Assembly: GCA_945873955.1 (NCBI GenBank)
Contig: CAMCFA010000014.1
Span: forward strand, 1-43,951
Reading direction: 5' to 3'
DNA length: 43,951 nucleotides
Origin: an uncultured Clostridia bacterium
GTDB taxonomy: Bacteria; Bacillota; Clostridia; Oscillospirales; Ruminococcaceae
Shown here piece by piece: positions 7,423 to 16,190 of the stretch (position 1 is the stretch's first letter; the number at the start of each line of letters is the position of its first letter). The notes beneath the pieces are model-generated. The model ran no database searches and was not told where the DNA came from. It was given only the letters and a program-made list of their open reading frames with translations. Made by a program: the position numbers and the translations under genes.

Positions 7423-8797
7423 TTATGATTCCACCTTTTATCTCACGTATTCTGACCTTCAATGCTTCCAGCAGCGCGTTCTGAACGTCCTGTTTACCCT
7501 CGAGGGCGGCGGCAACGTCCTCGTCCCGGGTCTCCTGCGTAATCAGCCGATGAACGATCACCGGCTCTGACTGACCCTGCCTGTGCAGCCGCTTGTTTGC
7601 CTGCTCATAAAGCTCCAGACTCCAGTTCAGCCCGAACCAGATAACATGATGGCCGCCCTGCTGAAGATTAAGCCCGTACCCTGCCGAAGCCGGGTGCGCC
7701 AGAAGCAGGTCTATCTTCCCCGCGTTCCAGTCCGCCTGATCCTGATCCGTCCGAAGCTCCCGGATCACCAGCGGCGATTTCTCAAAGTACCGCAGGATCC
7801 GTTCAAGGTCGTGCCGGAAATTGTAGAACACAAGCGCGTGTTGACCGTTCAGCGCTTCCACAAGCTCGGCCAGCCTGTCCAGCTTCTCGGTATGTATCTC
7901 AACCGGGACTTTGTTTTCGTCGTACACTGCGCCGTTGGCGAACTGCATAAGCTTTCCGGAAAGCACAGCTGCGGTACCTGCGTCCAGCGTGTTCTCATCA
8001 AGCTCCAGCAGCATTTCCCGCTCGAATTCCTCGTACTGCTTTTTTGTACGCTGATTCATGTACACCGGAACGTCCACCACCGTGCATTCCGGCAGCTGTA
8101 GATAATCCTCAGCCTTCATGCTTATGCAGATATCGCTGATGGCGGACTTGATGGCCGCTTCAGCGTCCGGCTTCATCTCGTAGGTTGAGAAGTGGCCTCC
8201 GTGGGTGTTGCAGTTGCAGTATTTTGTGCGGAAATGAGTTATCCGCTTTCCCAGGCGTTCGCCTTCGTCCAGAAGATAAATCTGCGCCCAGAGATCGATC
8301 AGTCCGTTGCTCGCCGGTGTGCCGGTCAGACCTACCAACCGGCTGATGTGCGGCCGGACGTAGCACAGGCTCTTGAACCGCTGCGCCTTGCTGCTCTTGA
8401 AGCTGGACAGCTCATCGATCACTACCATGTCGAACCGCCACGCGTTCCGGTCGTATTCCACCAGCCATGGGACGTTTTCCCGGTTGATGACGTAAACGTC
8501 GGCGGGAGTATTCAGCGCCCGTATGCGCTGGGTAAGCGTTCCGAGTATTCTTGATACCCGCAGGTGCTTCAGGTGCTCCCACTTCTGCGCCTCGTTCGTC
8601 CAAGTGGATTCCGCGACCTTTTTCGGCGCGATCACTAAAACCCTGCCGACCTCGAAGCGGTTGTATATCAGCTCATTCACCGCCGTCAGCGTGATAACCG
8701 TTTTGCCCAGCCCCATGTCGAGGAACAGCCCCAGATACCTGTCGGAGATTATCCGGTCAATGCAGTACTGCTGGTACCCATGTGGTGAGAAGTTCAT
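7415..8797 (-). CDS. SNF2-family DEAD/DEAH-box helicase (phage replication module)
   Basis: This superfamily 2 ATPase of 460 residues shows Walker A DMGLGKT near residue 28, motif II VVIDELSSFK, motif III LTGTPASNG and motif VI QANKRLHRQGQS. It should translocate on DNA during phage replication or recombination. The start at 8797 overlaps the upstream nuclease stop as ATGA, which is why that start is preferred to one seven codons earlier. In related phages this gene sits with the VRR-NUC nuclease and VapE-type primase, as here. Confidence 0.93.
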   Translation of the reverse strand: MNFSPHGYQQYCIDRIISDRYLGLFLDMGLGKTVITLTAVNELIYNRFEVGRVLVIAPKKVAESTWTNEAQKWEHLKHLRVSRILGTLTQRIRALNTPADVYVINRENVPWLVEYDRNAWRFDMVVIDELSSFKSSKAQRFKSLCYVRPHISRLVGLTGTPASNGLIDLWAQIYLLDEGERLGKRITHFRTKYCNCNTHGGHFSTYEMKPDAEAAIKSAISDICISMKAEDYLQLPECTVVDVPVYMNQRTKKQYEEFEREMLLELDENTLDAGTAAVLSGKLMQFANGAVYDENKVPVEIHTEKLDRLAELVEALNGQHALVFYNFRHDLERILRYFEKSPLVIRELRTDQDQADWNAGKIDLLLAHPASAGYGLNLQQGGHHVIWFGLNWSLELYEQANKRLHRQGQSEPVIVHRLITQETRDEDVAAALEGKQDVQNALLEALKVRIREIKGGIING

Positions 8798-9090
8798 GCG
8801 CTCATCAGCCCCTTGCAAAATTCGAGATACGCCAGAACACCGTCCGCGCCTATCAGCACTTCAGCGTGGGTTTTCAGCTTCCGCAGCCGCAGTATCATGT
8901 GTTCCTGCTGCCGGCTGACTTTTCCGCCCACCGCTTTCAGCTCTACGAAATGCACCGCACCGCTGGGGAGTATCACGATCCTGTCTGGCACCCCCGTCCT
9001 TCCCGGCGAAATGAACTTGAACGTCATACCGCCGAGAGATTTCACCCCGTCCACCAGCTGCCGTTCGACTTTGCTTTCCTTGCTTCCCAT
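8794..9090 (-). CDS. VRR-NUC domain nuclease
   Basis: This 98-residue PD-(D/E)XK fold protein has the VRR-NUC pattern: SPGRTGVPDRIVILPSG, then VHFVELKAVGGKVSRQQ, then a C-terminal VLIGADGVLAYLEF. The acidic and lysine residues in D-x(n)-ELK are the likely active site. VRR-NUC proteins act on branched or replicating DNA and are almost always next to the SNF2 helicase in this phage type. The start at 9090 follows GGAGGACAG. Upstream lies the candidate replication origin rather than more coding sequence. Confidence 0.92.
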   Translation of the reverse strand: MGSKESKVERQLVDGVKSLGGMTFKFISPGRTGVPDRIVILPSGAVHFVELKAVGGKVSRQQEHMILRLRKLKTHAEVLIGADGVLAYLEFCKGLMSA

Positions 9091-9121
9091 TCTGTCCTCC
9101 TGTCTGAGATATTCTCGCGCT

Positions 9122-9365
9122 CGTGTATACACGCGCGCACGCGTATACCCTACGCGTTTAGGCATATTAGGTATATTATATATTATCTATTTACCTATTT
9201 TATATATTATAAATAGAAAGAATGTTACACTGTTACAAATAGGCGAATTTGGCTTTATAATGCGGTAACATTCCCGTAAACATTCTTGTAACAACCGTAA
9301 CATTCCGGAAGCCCATTTTTTCAGAGAATGTTACAAAATCGAGAATGTTACGCGGAGAATGTTAC
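9122..9365. other. Candidate phage replication origin (iterons, AT-rich element, alternating Pu-Py tract)
   Basis: Seven copies of GAATGTTAC or its inverse lie here: direct at 9220, 9326, 9343 and 9357; inverted at 9265 and 9297; and a one-base-insert inverted copy at 9276. Next to them is a strongly AT-rich run (about 9169-9216) that could unwind, and a 27-base perfectly alternating pyrimidine-purine tract at 9122-9148. The region separates the VapE-type primase gene from the VRR-NUC gene and has no convincing ORF. This combination is what iteron origins look like; function is inferred. Confidence 0.7.
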
Positions 9366-11756
9366 AACTTTTTCAGCCCGAACATACCCCCGCTGAACGC
9401 CATATTCTCCGCCTACCCGCATCGCGGCAGCCGACTTCTCCCAGCCCTCGATTGAAGCCAGTACGCCGTTTATCTCCGCAGCGTCCGACTTTCTGAACGT
9501 CTTAATATCGCCGCCCATAGCTTCACACCATATCTCCAGCGCGCACACCCTAGTCCGCTCCACAAGGAGCTCCGGGTCTATCCGCTCGAACTCGCCGCCC
9601 CAGAACAAACGCCGCTGCGCGATGTTCCGCTTGCCCCAGTCTGCGGGTATTCTGCGCTCCAGAAAATCCCGGATAATGCCCTCTTTGGCGCTGTGCTCAG
9701 AATGCTGCTCCTGCGCTTTCAGGGAGATCTCCGCGGCCTCGCCGTCCAGATACAGCTTCTCGCCGTTTTTCCATGCAAGCAGCGCCTCCGCCCATATCTG
9801 CGGAGCTTCCGCAGCAAGCTGAGTGAATACGTTCTTTGTCGGCGTATTCACGGCGCAGTCAATGGGCCAGAAACGGCGGTTTCCGGTCTTATCCCGCAGG
9901 AACTCAGATTCGTTGGTGGTTCCGAAGAACACGCACCGCCGCGGGAACTCCCGCGTTCTCCTGCCGTAAGGTTCCCGGAAAATATCCGCCAGCTTCGAGA
10001 GGAACTGCTTAACCACGTTCATTTCCGCCCGGGAAAGCCCCGTAAGCTCCCCCAGCTCCAGTATCCACGATCCCTGTATCAGCTCATACGCTTCCTTGCC
10101 CTCGAAGCTGTCAAGGCTGTCGTTGAACCAATCACCGCCCATAATGCGCAGCAGCGTGGATTTACCTATGCCCTGAGGCCCTACAAGAATAGGCATAGTG
10201 TCGTACTTAATACCCGGCTGCATAGCTCTGGCGACCGCCGCCGCGAAGGATTTCCGCGCCGCCGCCCGGATATACTCTGTGTCCTCTGCGCCGAGATAGT
10301 CCACGAATAGCCTGTCCAGCCGGGGAACTCCGTCCCACTCCGGCAGTGCGCGTAGAAAGTCCTGCACAACGTTTACTGTGTGGCGGTGGCATACCAAGGA
10401 GCAAGCGTCGAATACCTTGTTCACTCCGGTGATACCGTGCGCTTTTTCAAGATAATGCCGTATTCCCGCGTCGTCGTTGTCCGTCCACGCTCTGATCTCC
10501 GGTCGGTTATCCCATGGGACAGCACCAACTACCTGCACCCGGTTGCTGAATTCATCAAAGCGCATTTTGCCCTTCAGGAGCGGGTCGTTCTCGAGAATGA
10601 TAATTATATTGTCGGTGGTCTTTTTCGGTTGTCCTGTGGTCGCAGAGACGTCCAGAAGCGCGATCCAGTTTGCGTTATCGTCAGAGCTTTCTCCGAAAAC
10701 CGTGACCGCCTTTTCGTACTTCTCTGTATTCAGCAGCGAACATACCGCCGGATCAGACACAGCGAACTCGCACATAGCGGTGAAGCTCGGCAGGCGGTTC
10801 ACCGGAGTATCGGGGGCAGCTTCCTCGTCCTTATCTCCGAAAAGGTGAAGCCGCACGAGGTCAAATGCGTTGCACAGCTTCCCGCCGGCGGGATCGGTGG
10901 CATGGTGGGAATAAAGGTACTTTCCGCCCTCGTAAACCACAGCGCCGCCGGTCGTAGAGCCGCCGGAATAGGTGTATCTGTCAGCGTCACCGCAGGGAAT
11001 ATATACTCCGTCCAGCAACTCGTTGATCACACGGTATACATCATACGTCCGGCAGAACGCTCCTACTATGCCGGATTTCCCGGTGGGGTCGGCCTGTTTC
11101 GCATTACGGGGTATTTTCGGCGCGGAAACGCCTTTCCACTCGGAAACGTCCCGCCAGTCATGATAGAGCGCCAACATTCCGTCAACGTCCAGAAACGGCT
11201 TATCCTCGCATACATAGACATAGCTGCTGTCTGCGGAGCAGCTCGGCCAGTACATCAGCCGGGAAGCCTCGAACGTGGACGGGTCGCACATCTCCATGCC
11301 GACATACTCCGCCAACTTGCGGGAAAGAGGTTCGTATTCGTCAGCCGTGCAGGTGCGGTTCAGCGGCACGAGAAGCCGCAGCCTGGGTGCGGCGGGGCTG
11401 TGCTTGCGGGTACTGTACACACAATAGCCGAAGCCCAGACCGCTGATTTTTCGCAGAACATCATCGACCGCGCCGGCGGGTATGGTGTCGAGGTCAAGGG
11501 CAATGATGTCGCGCCCCTCCACCGCCGAAGCCTTACGCTGTTTGCCGTTCAGCGTTCCGCCCACGAAACCGCCGACATCCTTCAGCTCGTCCTGTTTAGC
11601 CTTTGGCAGCCGCAGGAAATCTGCCAGCGCTTCGGTGGTGCGCTGCGGGGTACGGAGCTTCTCGCAAAGCTCCGACCACATCAGCTGCTGGTGCGTCCAG
11701 ACGACAGCCTTGCGGCTCGCCCCGGTAGATATATCTAAAAGCCGGTCATTAATCAA
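9348..11756 (-). CDS. VapE-family primase-helicase (virulence-associated E)
   Basis: This 802-residue phage replication protein has an N-terminal primase-like half, ending near a segment with IALDLDTIP and PRLRLLVPL, and a C-terminal VirE-type ATPase. The latter shows Walker A GPQGIGKSTLL, then WILELGELTGLSR and FFGTTNESEFLRDKTGNRRF. Such proteins prime and unwind at the phage origin. The start chosen is a TTG at 11756, eight bases after AAGGAG and just past the polymerase stop; longer starts would run back through the polymerase gene. The 3' end overlaps two iterons of the candidate origin. Confidence 0.9.
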   Translation of the reverse strand: MINDRLLDISTGASRKAVVWTHQQLMWSELCEKLRTPQRTTEALADFLRLPKAKQDELKDVGGFVGGTLNGKQRKASAVEGRDIIALDLDTIPAGAVDDVLRKISGLGFGYCVYSTRKHSPAAPRLRLLVPLNRTCTADEYEPLSRKLAEYVGMEMCDPSTFEASRLMYWPSCSADSSYVYVCEDKPFLDVDGMLALYHDWRDVSEWKGVSAPKIPRNAKQADPTGKSGIVGAFCRTYDVYRVINELLDGVYIPCGDADRYTYSGGSTTGGAVVYEGGKYLYSHHATDPAGGKLCNAFDLVRLHLFGDKDEEAAPDTPVNRLPSFTAMCEFAVSDPAVCSLLNTEKYEKAVTVFGESSDDNANWIALLDVSATTGQPKKTTDNIIIILENDPLLKGKMRFDEFSNRVQVVGAVPWDNRPEIRAWTDNDDAGIRHYLEKAHGITGVNKVFDACSLVCHRHTVNVVQDFLRALPEWDGVPRLDRLFVDYLGAEDTEYIRAAARKSFAAAVARAMQPGIKYDTMPILVGPQGIGKSTLLRIMGGDWFNDSLDSFEGKEAYELIQGSWILELGELTGLSRAEMNVVKQFLSKLADIFREPYGRRTREFPRRCVFFGTTNESEFLRDKTGNRRFWPIDCAVNTPTKNVFTQLAAEAPQIWAEALLAWKNGEKLYLDGEAAEISLKAQEQHSEHSAKEGIIRDFLERRIPADWGKRNIAQRRLFWGGEFERIDPELLVERTRVCALEIWCEAMGGDIKTFRKSDAAEINGVLASIEGWEKSAAAMRVGGEYGVQRGYVRAEKVVTFSA

Positions 11757-11761
11757 GGCTA

Positions 11762-13753
11762 TCACTCCTTCTTGTAATATTCGCCCACAAAGCCGTCCGC
11801 GTTCAGAACCAGCCCCTCTGCCCATGGGATAGGCTGCTTCATCAGATCACAGAGCGCAGCGAGGTCAGCACGATCGGTGGGGCAGTCCACGACGGCTTCA
11901 TCGTGTATGTGTATGACCGTCTGGAAGCCTGCGTTTTCGATGCGTTCCAGCGTGACCGCAAGGCAGTCCCTGGCGATCGCCTGTACAATGTTCTCGGTGA
12001 GCTTGCCGCCGTAGGTAGAGAGCCTTGTCCACTTTTTACTATCGCCGTTCGTACCCATGTAATGGACAGCAGGCTTTCCGAAATCATTGTCGGCGATAGT
12101 CGGCTGCGGATAGTAGAGCTTTCTGCCGCTAGGGAGCTGTACGGTTAGAAAATCCAGACCGTTTGCGTAGTCTCCCTCCCGGGTGAGAATAAGCCCCCGA
12201 ACTCCAACAGGAACACATTCCCGAACGGCGAAAAGCGCCGCCTGTTCAAGACCGTACCAAAGATCCTTTATTCTCGGACTAGCCGCCCGCCAGCGCTCCA
12301 CGATCTCGGACAGTTCTTCATCGGAAAGCCCCATTTTGTCCGCGCCCATGTTCTTCAGCGCGCCGACCGATCCCTGATAACCGAGCGCCAGCTCCGCCAC
12401 CTTGCCCTTTGCCCGAAGCGCATACTCCGGGTTTCCTTTCTTAATACGCTCTATCGGGACGTGGAACATCTGCGAAGCAGACGCTTCGTATATCTTTCCG
12501 TGCGTGGCGAATACCTCCTGCCGCCAGCTCTCACCGGCGAGCCATGCGATCACCCGCGCTTCTATCGCGGAGAAATCCGCCACGGCGAACTTGTTCCCCT
12601 CGGAAGGAATGAACGCCGTGCGTATAAGCTGCGACAGCACATCGGGGACATTTCCGTACCGAAATTTCAGCATGAACACATCTCGAGCCTTTACAAGCTC
12701 GCGGGCAAGGTCGAGGTTTTCGAGGTAGGTCCGCGGGAGGTTTTGCACCTGTATGAGCCGCCCCGCCCAGCGCCCCGTTCTGTTCGCGCCGTAAAACTGT
12801 ATAAGCCCGCGCGCCCTGCCGTCTTTGCATATCGCGTTCTGCATGGCGCGGTATTTGGTGACAGATGTCTTTCCGAGCTCCTGCCGTATATCAAGCACGC
12901 GCCGCGCCTTATCCTGCGGCAGCGTCTGCTTCAGCGCCGCTACCGTTTCCTTGTTGAGCGAGGATATCTCCTCAAGAGTTTCCTTTTCAAGCCAGTCCTT
13001 GAGCTGCTTTACCGACTTCGGATTTGAAAGCCCCGTCAGCCGCGCCGCTTCCTCCGCGAGCGCATAATTGATCTGTTCCGAGCATTCTATCGCGCCTTCC
13101 ATGAGTTCGACGTCCAGCCGGACACCGTATGCGTTGATACGCTGATCAAGCTCCCACTGCCTCTGTATATCCATGGGAACAGGGAAGCCGGACAGCCTGC
13201 GTTCCACCGTCATTTCGGTCTCAACGTCCCGGCAGCAGTACTGCTTGAACAGTTCCCAGCGGTCGGGGGAGTGCTGCGGGAAATTCCGCGTTCTCATGCC
13301 GTTCGCACGGGTCGGCGCGCAAGGCTTGCAGAAGTAGTTTATCAGCGAGACGCCGACGCTCATCTTCTTTTTGTCAGCGGGAAGTCCCAGCGCTTCACCT
13401 ATTGCCGCCAGGCCGGACGGGTACCCGAGATACAGCCCGTGAAGCTGCGTACACCGCCACTGCGAAAGCCAGTCCAGAGGTTTTTGTACTGAGAAGTATT
13501 TCGACAGGCAGTACCACTCGAATGCGGCGTTATATGCGTGCTTGATAACGTTTTTGTCGAACATGGTCGAAACTACTTCCGGCGGCAGCTGCTCTTTAGT
13601 CAGATCGACTATCTGCACCGGATCTCCGTCAAAGCTGAACGCGAACAGCAGCACCTCGAAGTCCGGGGACTGCACATATTTGTACAGCCCCGACTTTTTG
13701 ATATCAACGGAAGAATAGGTTTCAATGTCGATCGAGAGGTGTCTGACTGCCAT
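11762..13753 (-). CDS. Phage DNA polymerase, family A with 3'-5' exonuclease domain
   Basis: This 663-residue replicative polymerase has an N-terminal DnaQ-like exonuclease motif LSIDIETYSSVD. Polymerase motif A is ADFSAIEARVIAWLAGE, motif B lies around RAKGKVAELALGYQGSVG, and motif C is IHIHDEAVVD. All catalytic acidic residues appear present. The gene starts directly after the DUF2815 SSB-like gene and is followed within 5 bases by the primase-helicase start, so it belongs to the same operon. Confidence 0.95.
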   Translation of the reverse strand: MAVRHLSIDIETYSSVDIKKSGLYKYVQSPDFEVLLFAFSFDGDPVQIVDLTKEQLPPEVVSTMFDKNVIKHAYNAAFEWYCLSKYFSVQKPLDWLSQWRCTQLHGLYLGYPSGLAAIGEALGLPADKKKMSVGVSLINYFCKPCAPTRANGMRTRNFPQHSPDRWELFKQYCCRDVETEMTVERRLSGFPVPMDIQRQWELDQRINAYGVRLDVELMEGAIECSEQINYALAEEAARLTGLSNPKSVKQLKDWLEKETLEEISSLNKETVAALKQTLPQDKARRVLDIRQELGKTSVTKYRAMQNAICKDGRARGLIQFYGANRTGRWAGRLIQVQNLPRTYLENLDLARELVKARDVFMLKFRYGNVPDVLSQLIRTAFIPSEGNKFAVADFSAIEARVIAWLAGESWRQEVFATHGKIYEASASQMFHVPIERIKKGNPEYALRAKGKVAELALGYQGSVGALKNMGADKMGLSDEELSEIVERWRAASPRIKDLWYGLEQAALFAVRECVPVGVRGLILTREGDYANGLDFLTVQLPSGRKLYYPQPTIADNDFGKPAVHYMGTNGDSKKWTRLSTYGGKLTENIVQAIARDCLAVTLERIENAGFQTVIHIHDEAVVDCPTDRADLAALCDLMKQPIPWAEGLVLNADGFVGEYYKKE

Positions 13754-13754
13754 A

Positions 13755-14399
13755 TCAGCAAGGCAGACCCGTCAGAGGATCAACGGAGTAACTAGGAGCA
13801 GCAGGGGCAGCGGGCTGTGTGTACTGCTGAGAATAAGTCTGCTGTGTAGGCTGAACCGGAGCAGGAGCAGGAGAGCCGAACGCTTCCGCCACAGATACGC
13901 CGCCGCCCAGCGGTTCGCCGTCCTCCAGCTTCTGAACAGCATTCAGACCGCAGCCTATACCGCGCTTTCCGTTGCTGTTATAGGGGAAGAAGTTCACGTT
14001 CACCCGGGCATAGCAGCCGCTGTAAACCTCGCTTGCGTTGATAATGGGATTCAGACCGAGGTCAACCACCTGCGGGGGCTGCTTGCTGGAAGCCGTGAAC
14101 ACCCAACAGCCCTTGCATTCGTCGCCGAACGGCTCGCCGCTGGTGGGACGTACTCCGTCACCGTCATATACCGGGATAGCCACGATAGGCGGCTTTGCGC
14201 CGTTCCAGCACTTGGATATACCGTTCTGGGTAGCTGCGGCGATTGCGGCGTCAATGCGGCTCTTGGTGGCGATGTCGGTCTTGGGGACGAGAATGGTTAC
14301 GGAGTACTTCGGCTCCTGATTCTGCTGGTGTGCGTAGGGCTGGAAAAGGTGCTCGTAGGAAAGTCTTGCCTTGCCGGTAGTTACTGCTGTTTCAGTCAT
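13755..14399 (-). CDS. DUF2815 single-stranded DNA-binding protein (phage)
   Basis: DUF2815 proteins are OB-fold, SSB-like partners of phage polymerases. This one is 214 residues from an ATG at 14399 preceded by GGAGGTAAC. Typical features are YSVTILVPKTD near the start, PIVAIPVYDGDG in the middle and VNFFPYNSNGKRGIGCGLN after it. A Pro/Gln/Ala-rich tail follows, like the flexible tails of SSBs. It overlaps the DUF2800 stop by 8 bases and precedes the polymerase. Confidence 0.88.
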   Translation of the reverse strand: MTETAVTTGKARLSYEHLFQPYAHQQNQEPKYSVTILVPKTDIATKSRIDAAIAAATQNGISKCWNGAKPPIVAIPVYDGDGVRPTSGEPFGDECKGCWVFTASSKQPPQVVDLGLNPIINASEVYSGCYARVNVNFFPYNSNGKRGIGCGLNAVQKLEDGEPLGGGVSVAEAFGSPAPAPVQPTQQTYSQQYTQPAAPAAPSYSVDPLTGLPC

Positions 14400-15552
14400 T
14401 ATTGTTACCTCCAAAAATTTTGTTGATGTCCTGTTTGTAATCGGGACGTTTGTCGTCAGCCGGAACAAGGGTCGGCTTGCCCTGCGGCTTCTCAATAAAG
14501 CCGCCGATGAGTTCGGTCAGCTTCTTCTTGCCGCCGATGAGCTTTTCAAGGTCCGTTATGCCGAGTGGCGTGCGCTCATAGAGAACAGCCTCGTCATAGC
14601 CGTTTGCTTTGAGAACCTCGAAAGCGCCGTCTATGTCGGTTATTTTGCGCCGGCTGGTACCCTCGACCGCCCTAAAGCCTGTAATAGTCTTGCCGCTGAG
14701 TATCGCGTTCAGCGCGTAATTCTCAACGTCAGAAAGCCAGTTTGCGAACAGGCGGGCGCGTTCCAGAACCTTTCCCAGCTCATCATCGGAAAGAAGCTCC
14801 GGCGGAAGCGAGGAAAACCCGGCTTCCGAAAGCATAAAATCCGCCCGCGCCCGGCAGGTCGATTTTGCCTTGCAGAACCGACAGTGATCTCCGCACTTGA
14901 AATCGCCCTTACCGTCATAGGCGAGCTGAGCAACAAGTTTTATGCTTTCGCCCCACTCGTCCAGAGCCGCGCGGGTTATCGTCCACGAGGAATTGCCGTC
15001 GTCCGTCCGCGGCTGTACGATATGCAGCGTGATATTCTGTATATCGTAAAGAAGCTCATATTCACGGACAGCGCCCAGAGCGTACAGCTTGAGCTGCGGA
15101 TTGTCCTCGGCGCTGACCGGGACGCCCTTGCCATACTTGAAGTCGATTATATGAAGCTCGCCGCCGCACATGATAAGGCAGTCGCCTGTGCCGAAGCCGC
15201 CGGGCGCTATATGCGAATAATCCAGCCGCTTCTCAATTGCTATGTATGGCTTGTTTTTGAAGCTGTGCATTATCGCGGCGACATAGTCAAGGTAGCTGTC
15301 GGTGTAGCCGTCCATTTCGGGAGAATAGAGCGGGTCGGCTTTCAGCTCCTTCAGCGTCTTATCATAGACGGACTTCTTCATGATCTCGAATTTCTTCCGA
15401 ACCTTCAGCTCACCGAGCGCGTGTGCAAGAGTACCTTCTGCCGCATACTCCGATGCAGTGTCCGGCATATTCTCCGTCAGCCGCGCGGAGGGTGGGCAGT
15501 TCAGCCAGCGTTTTGCCGCCGACGCGGAAAGCAGTGCATGTGTGTCTGGCAT
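14392..15552 (-). CDS. DUF2800 protein, RecB-like PD-(D/E)XK nuclease
   Basis: This 386-residue protein belongs to the phage DUF2800 group, related to RecB/Cas4-type nucleases. The start ALLSASAAKRWLNCPPSARL holds the first conserved Cys. The nuclease core includes GTGDCLIMCGGELHIIDFKYGKG with the D-x(n)-D-F-K set, and the final cluster CGDHCRFCKAKSTC supplies Cys residues for a likely Fe-S cluster. It probably acts in recombination or end processing with the SSB-like protein encoded next. The start touches the stop of the preceding gene. Confidence 0.9.
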   Translation of the reverse strand: MPDTHALLSASAAKRWLNCPPSARLTENMPDTASEYAAEGTLAHALGELKVRKKFEIMKKSVYDKTLKELKADPLYSPEMDGYTDSYLDYVAAIMHSFKNKPYIAIEKRLDYSHIAPGGFGTGDCLIMCGGELHIIDFKYGKGVPVSAEDNPQLKLYALGAVREYELLYDIQNITLHIVQPRTDDGNSSWTITRAALDEWGESIKLVAQLAYDGKGDFKCGDHCRFCKAKSTCRARADFMLSEAGFSSLPPELLSDDELGKVLERARLFANWLSDVENYALNAILSGKTITGFRAVEGTSRRKITDIDGAFEVLKANGYDEAVLYERTPLGITDLEKLIGGKKKLTELIGGFIEKPQGKPTLVPADDKRPDYKQDINKIFGGNNND

Positions 15553-16190
15553 TATATCCGCCCTCCTAACTGCCGTATACCGTTCGCAAGAGCCGGGTAA
15601 AGCTCCTGCGGCATTTCCATGATACTCTGGACGGTTCTTACTGCCCCGGTACTGTCGGTGTAGGTGAATGAGTGGAGCAGATCCAGCAGCTTCTCCCTGC
15701 CGCCGGGCATTTCGCAGATAGGTCTTGCGGCTACCGCCAGTTCATCGGCGGTGTACTGCTTAACTGCTGTCGGCGGTGCTGTGGGAATGGGTGCAGGCGC
15801 GGGCGCTGGTGCGGGGGCGCTCTGGGCGGCCGGGACAACCGGCGCTGTGGGCGGAATAGCTGCCGCAACGGGCGGGACAACTGCCGCTGTGGGCGTAGCA
15901 GCCGGAGCGTTTAACGGGATAACCGCAGCGCTTGGCTGAATAACCGACGCAGGAGGCGTCGGGGCGGGTGCCTCAGCGCGTACCTCTGCTTCAGCGGAAG
16001 TACCGGAAGCCGTCCGAAGGAGCGCCAGCGCCAGCTCCGGGGAAAGCCCGGAGAATTTGAGCTCGATAGTCATGATTTGTTCCTCGCTTTCATAGTAATT
16101 ATCTGTAACGGGATTCCCGCACCAGAAGCAGGTGAGGCCGTTGTTTTCGATACTGCCGCAATAGGGGCAGCGGATAGGTGTGTCATGCAT
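15552..16190 (-). CDS. Phage protein with zinc ribbon and Ala/Pro-rich linker, possible internal start
   Basis: The 212-residue protein begins with a zinc ribbon (CPYCGS and CFWCGNP within the first 30 residues). A long low-complexity Ala/Pro linker (about residues 75-150) and a C-terminal globular part rich in helices follow. I do not recognise the family. A second ATG at residue 40 (MTIELKFSGL) is preceded by GAGGA at good spacing, while the first ATG has only a distant SD, so two products or a shorter true product are possible. It sits between the DUF3102-like coiled-coil gene and DUF2800 with 1-base overlaps. Confidence 0.75.
   Translation of the reverse strand: MHDTPIRCPYCGSIENNGLTCFWCGNPVTDNYYESEEQIMTIELKFSGLSPELALALLRTASGTSAEAEVRAEAPAPTPPASVIQPSAAVIPLNAPAATPTAAVVPPVAAAIPPTAPVVPAAQSAPAPAPAPAPIPTAPPTAVKQYTADELAVAARPICEMPGGREKLLDLLHSFTYTDSTGAVRTVQSIMEMPQELYPALANGIRQLGGRI

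Noticed and set aside
9091-9165. N-terminal extension of the VRR-NUC protein (residues rich in Arg and Tyr)
   Set aside because: It comes from the alternating pyrimidine-purine tract, has no SD, and the ATG at 9090 has a good SD.
10380-11738. Long plus-strand open frame of 452 codons
   Set aside because: It is antisense to the VapE-type gene, has no SD or recognisable domain, and results from the codon bias of the real gene.
14371-15600. Long plus-strand open frame of 409 codons
   Set aside because: It lies opposite the DUF2800 gene and has no homology signal or SD.
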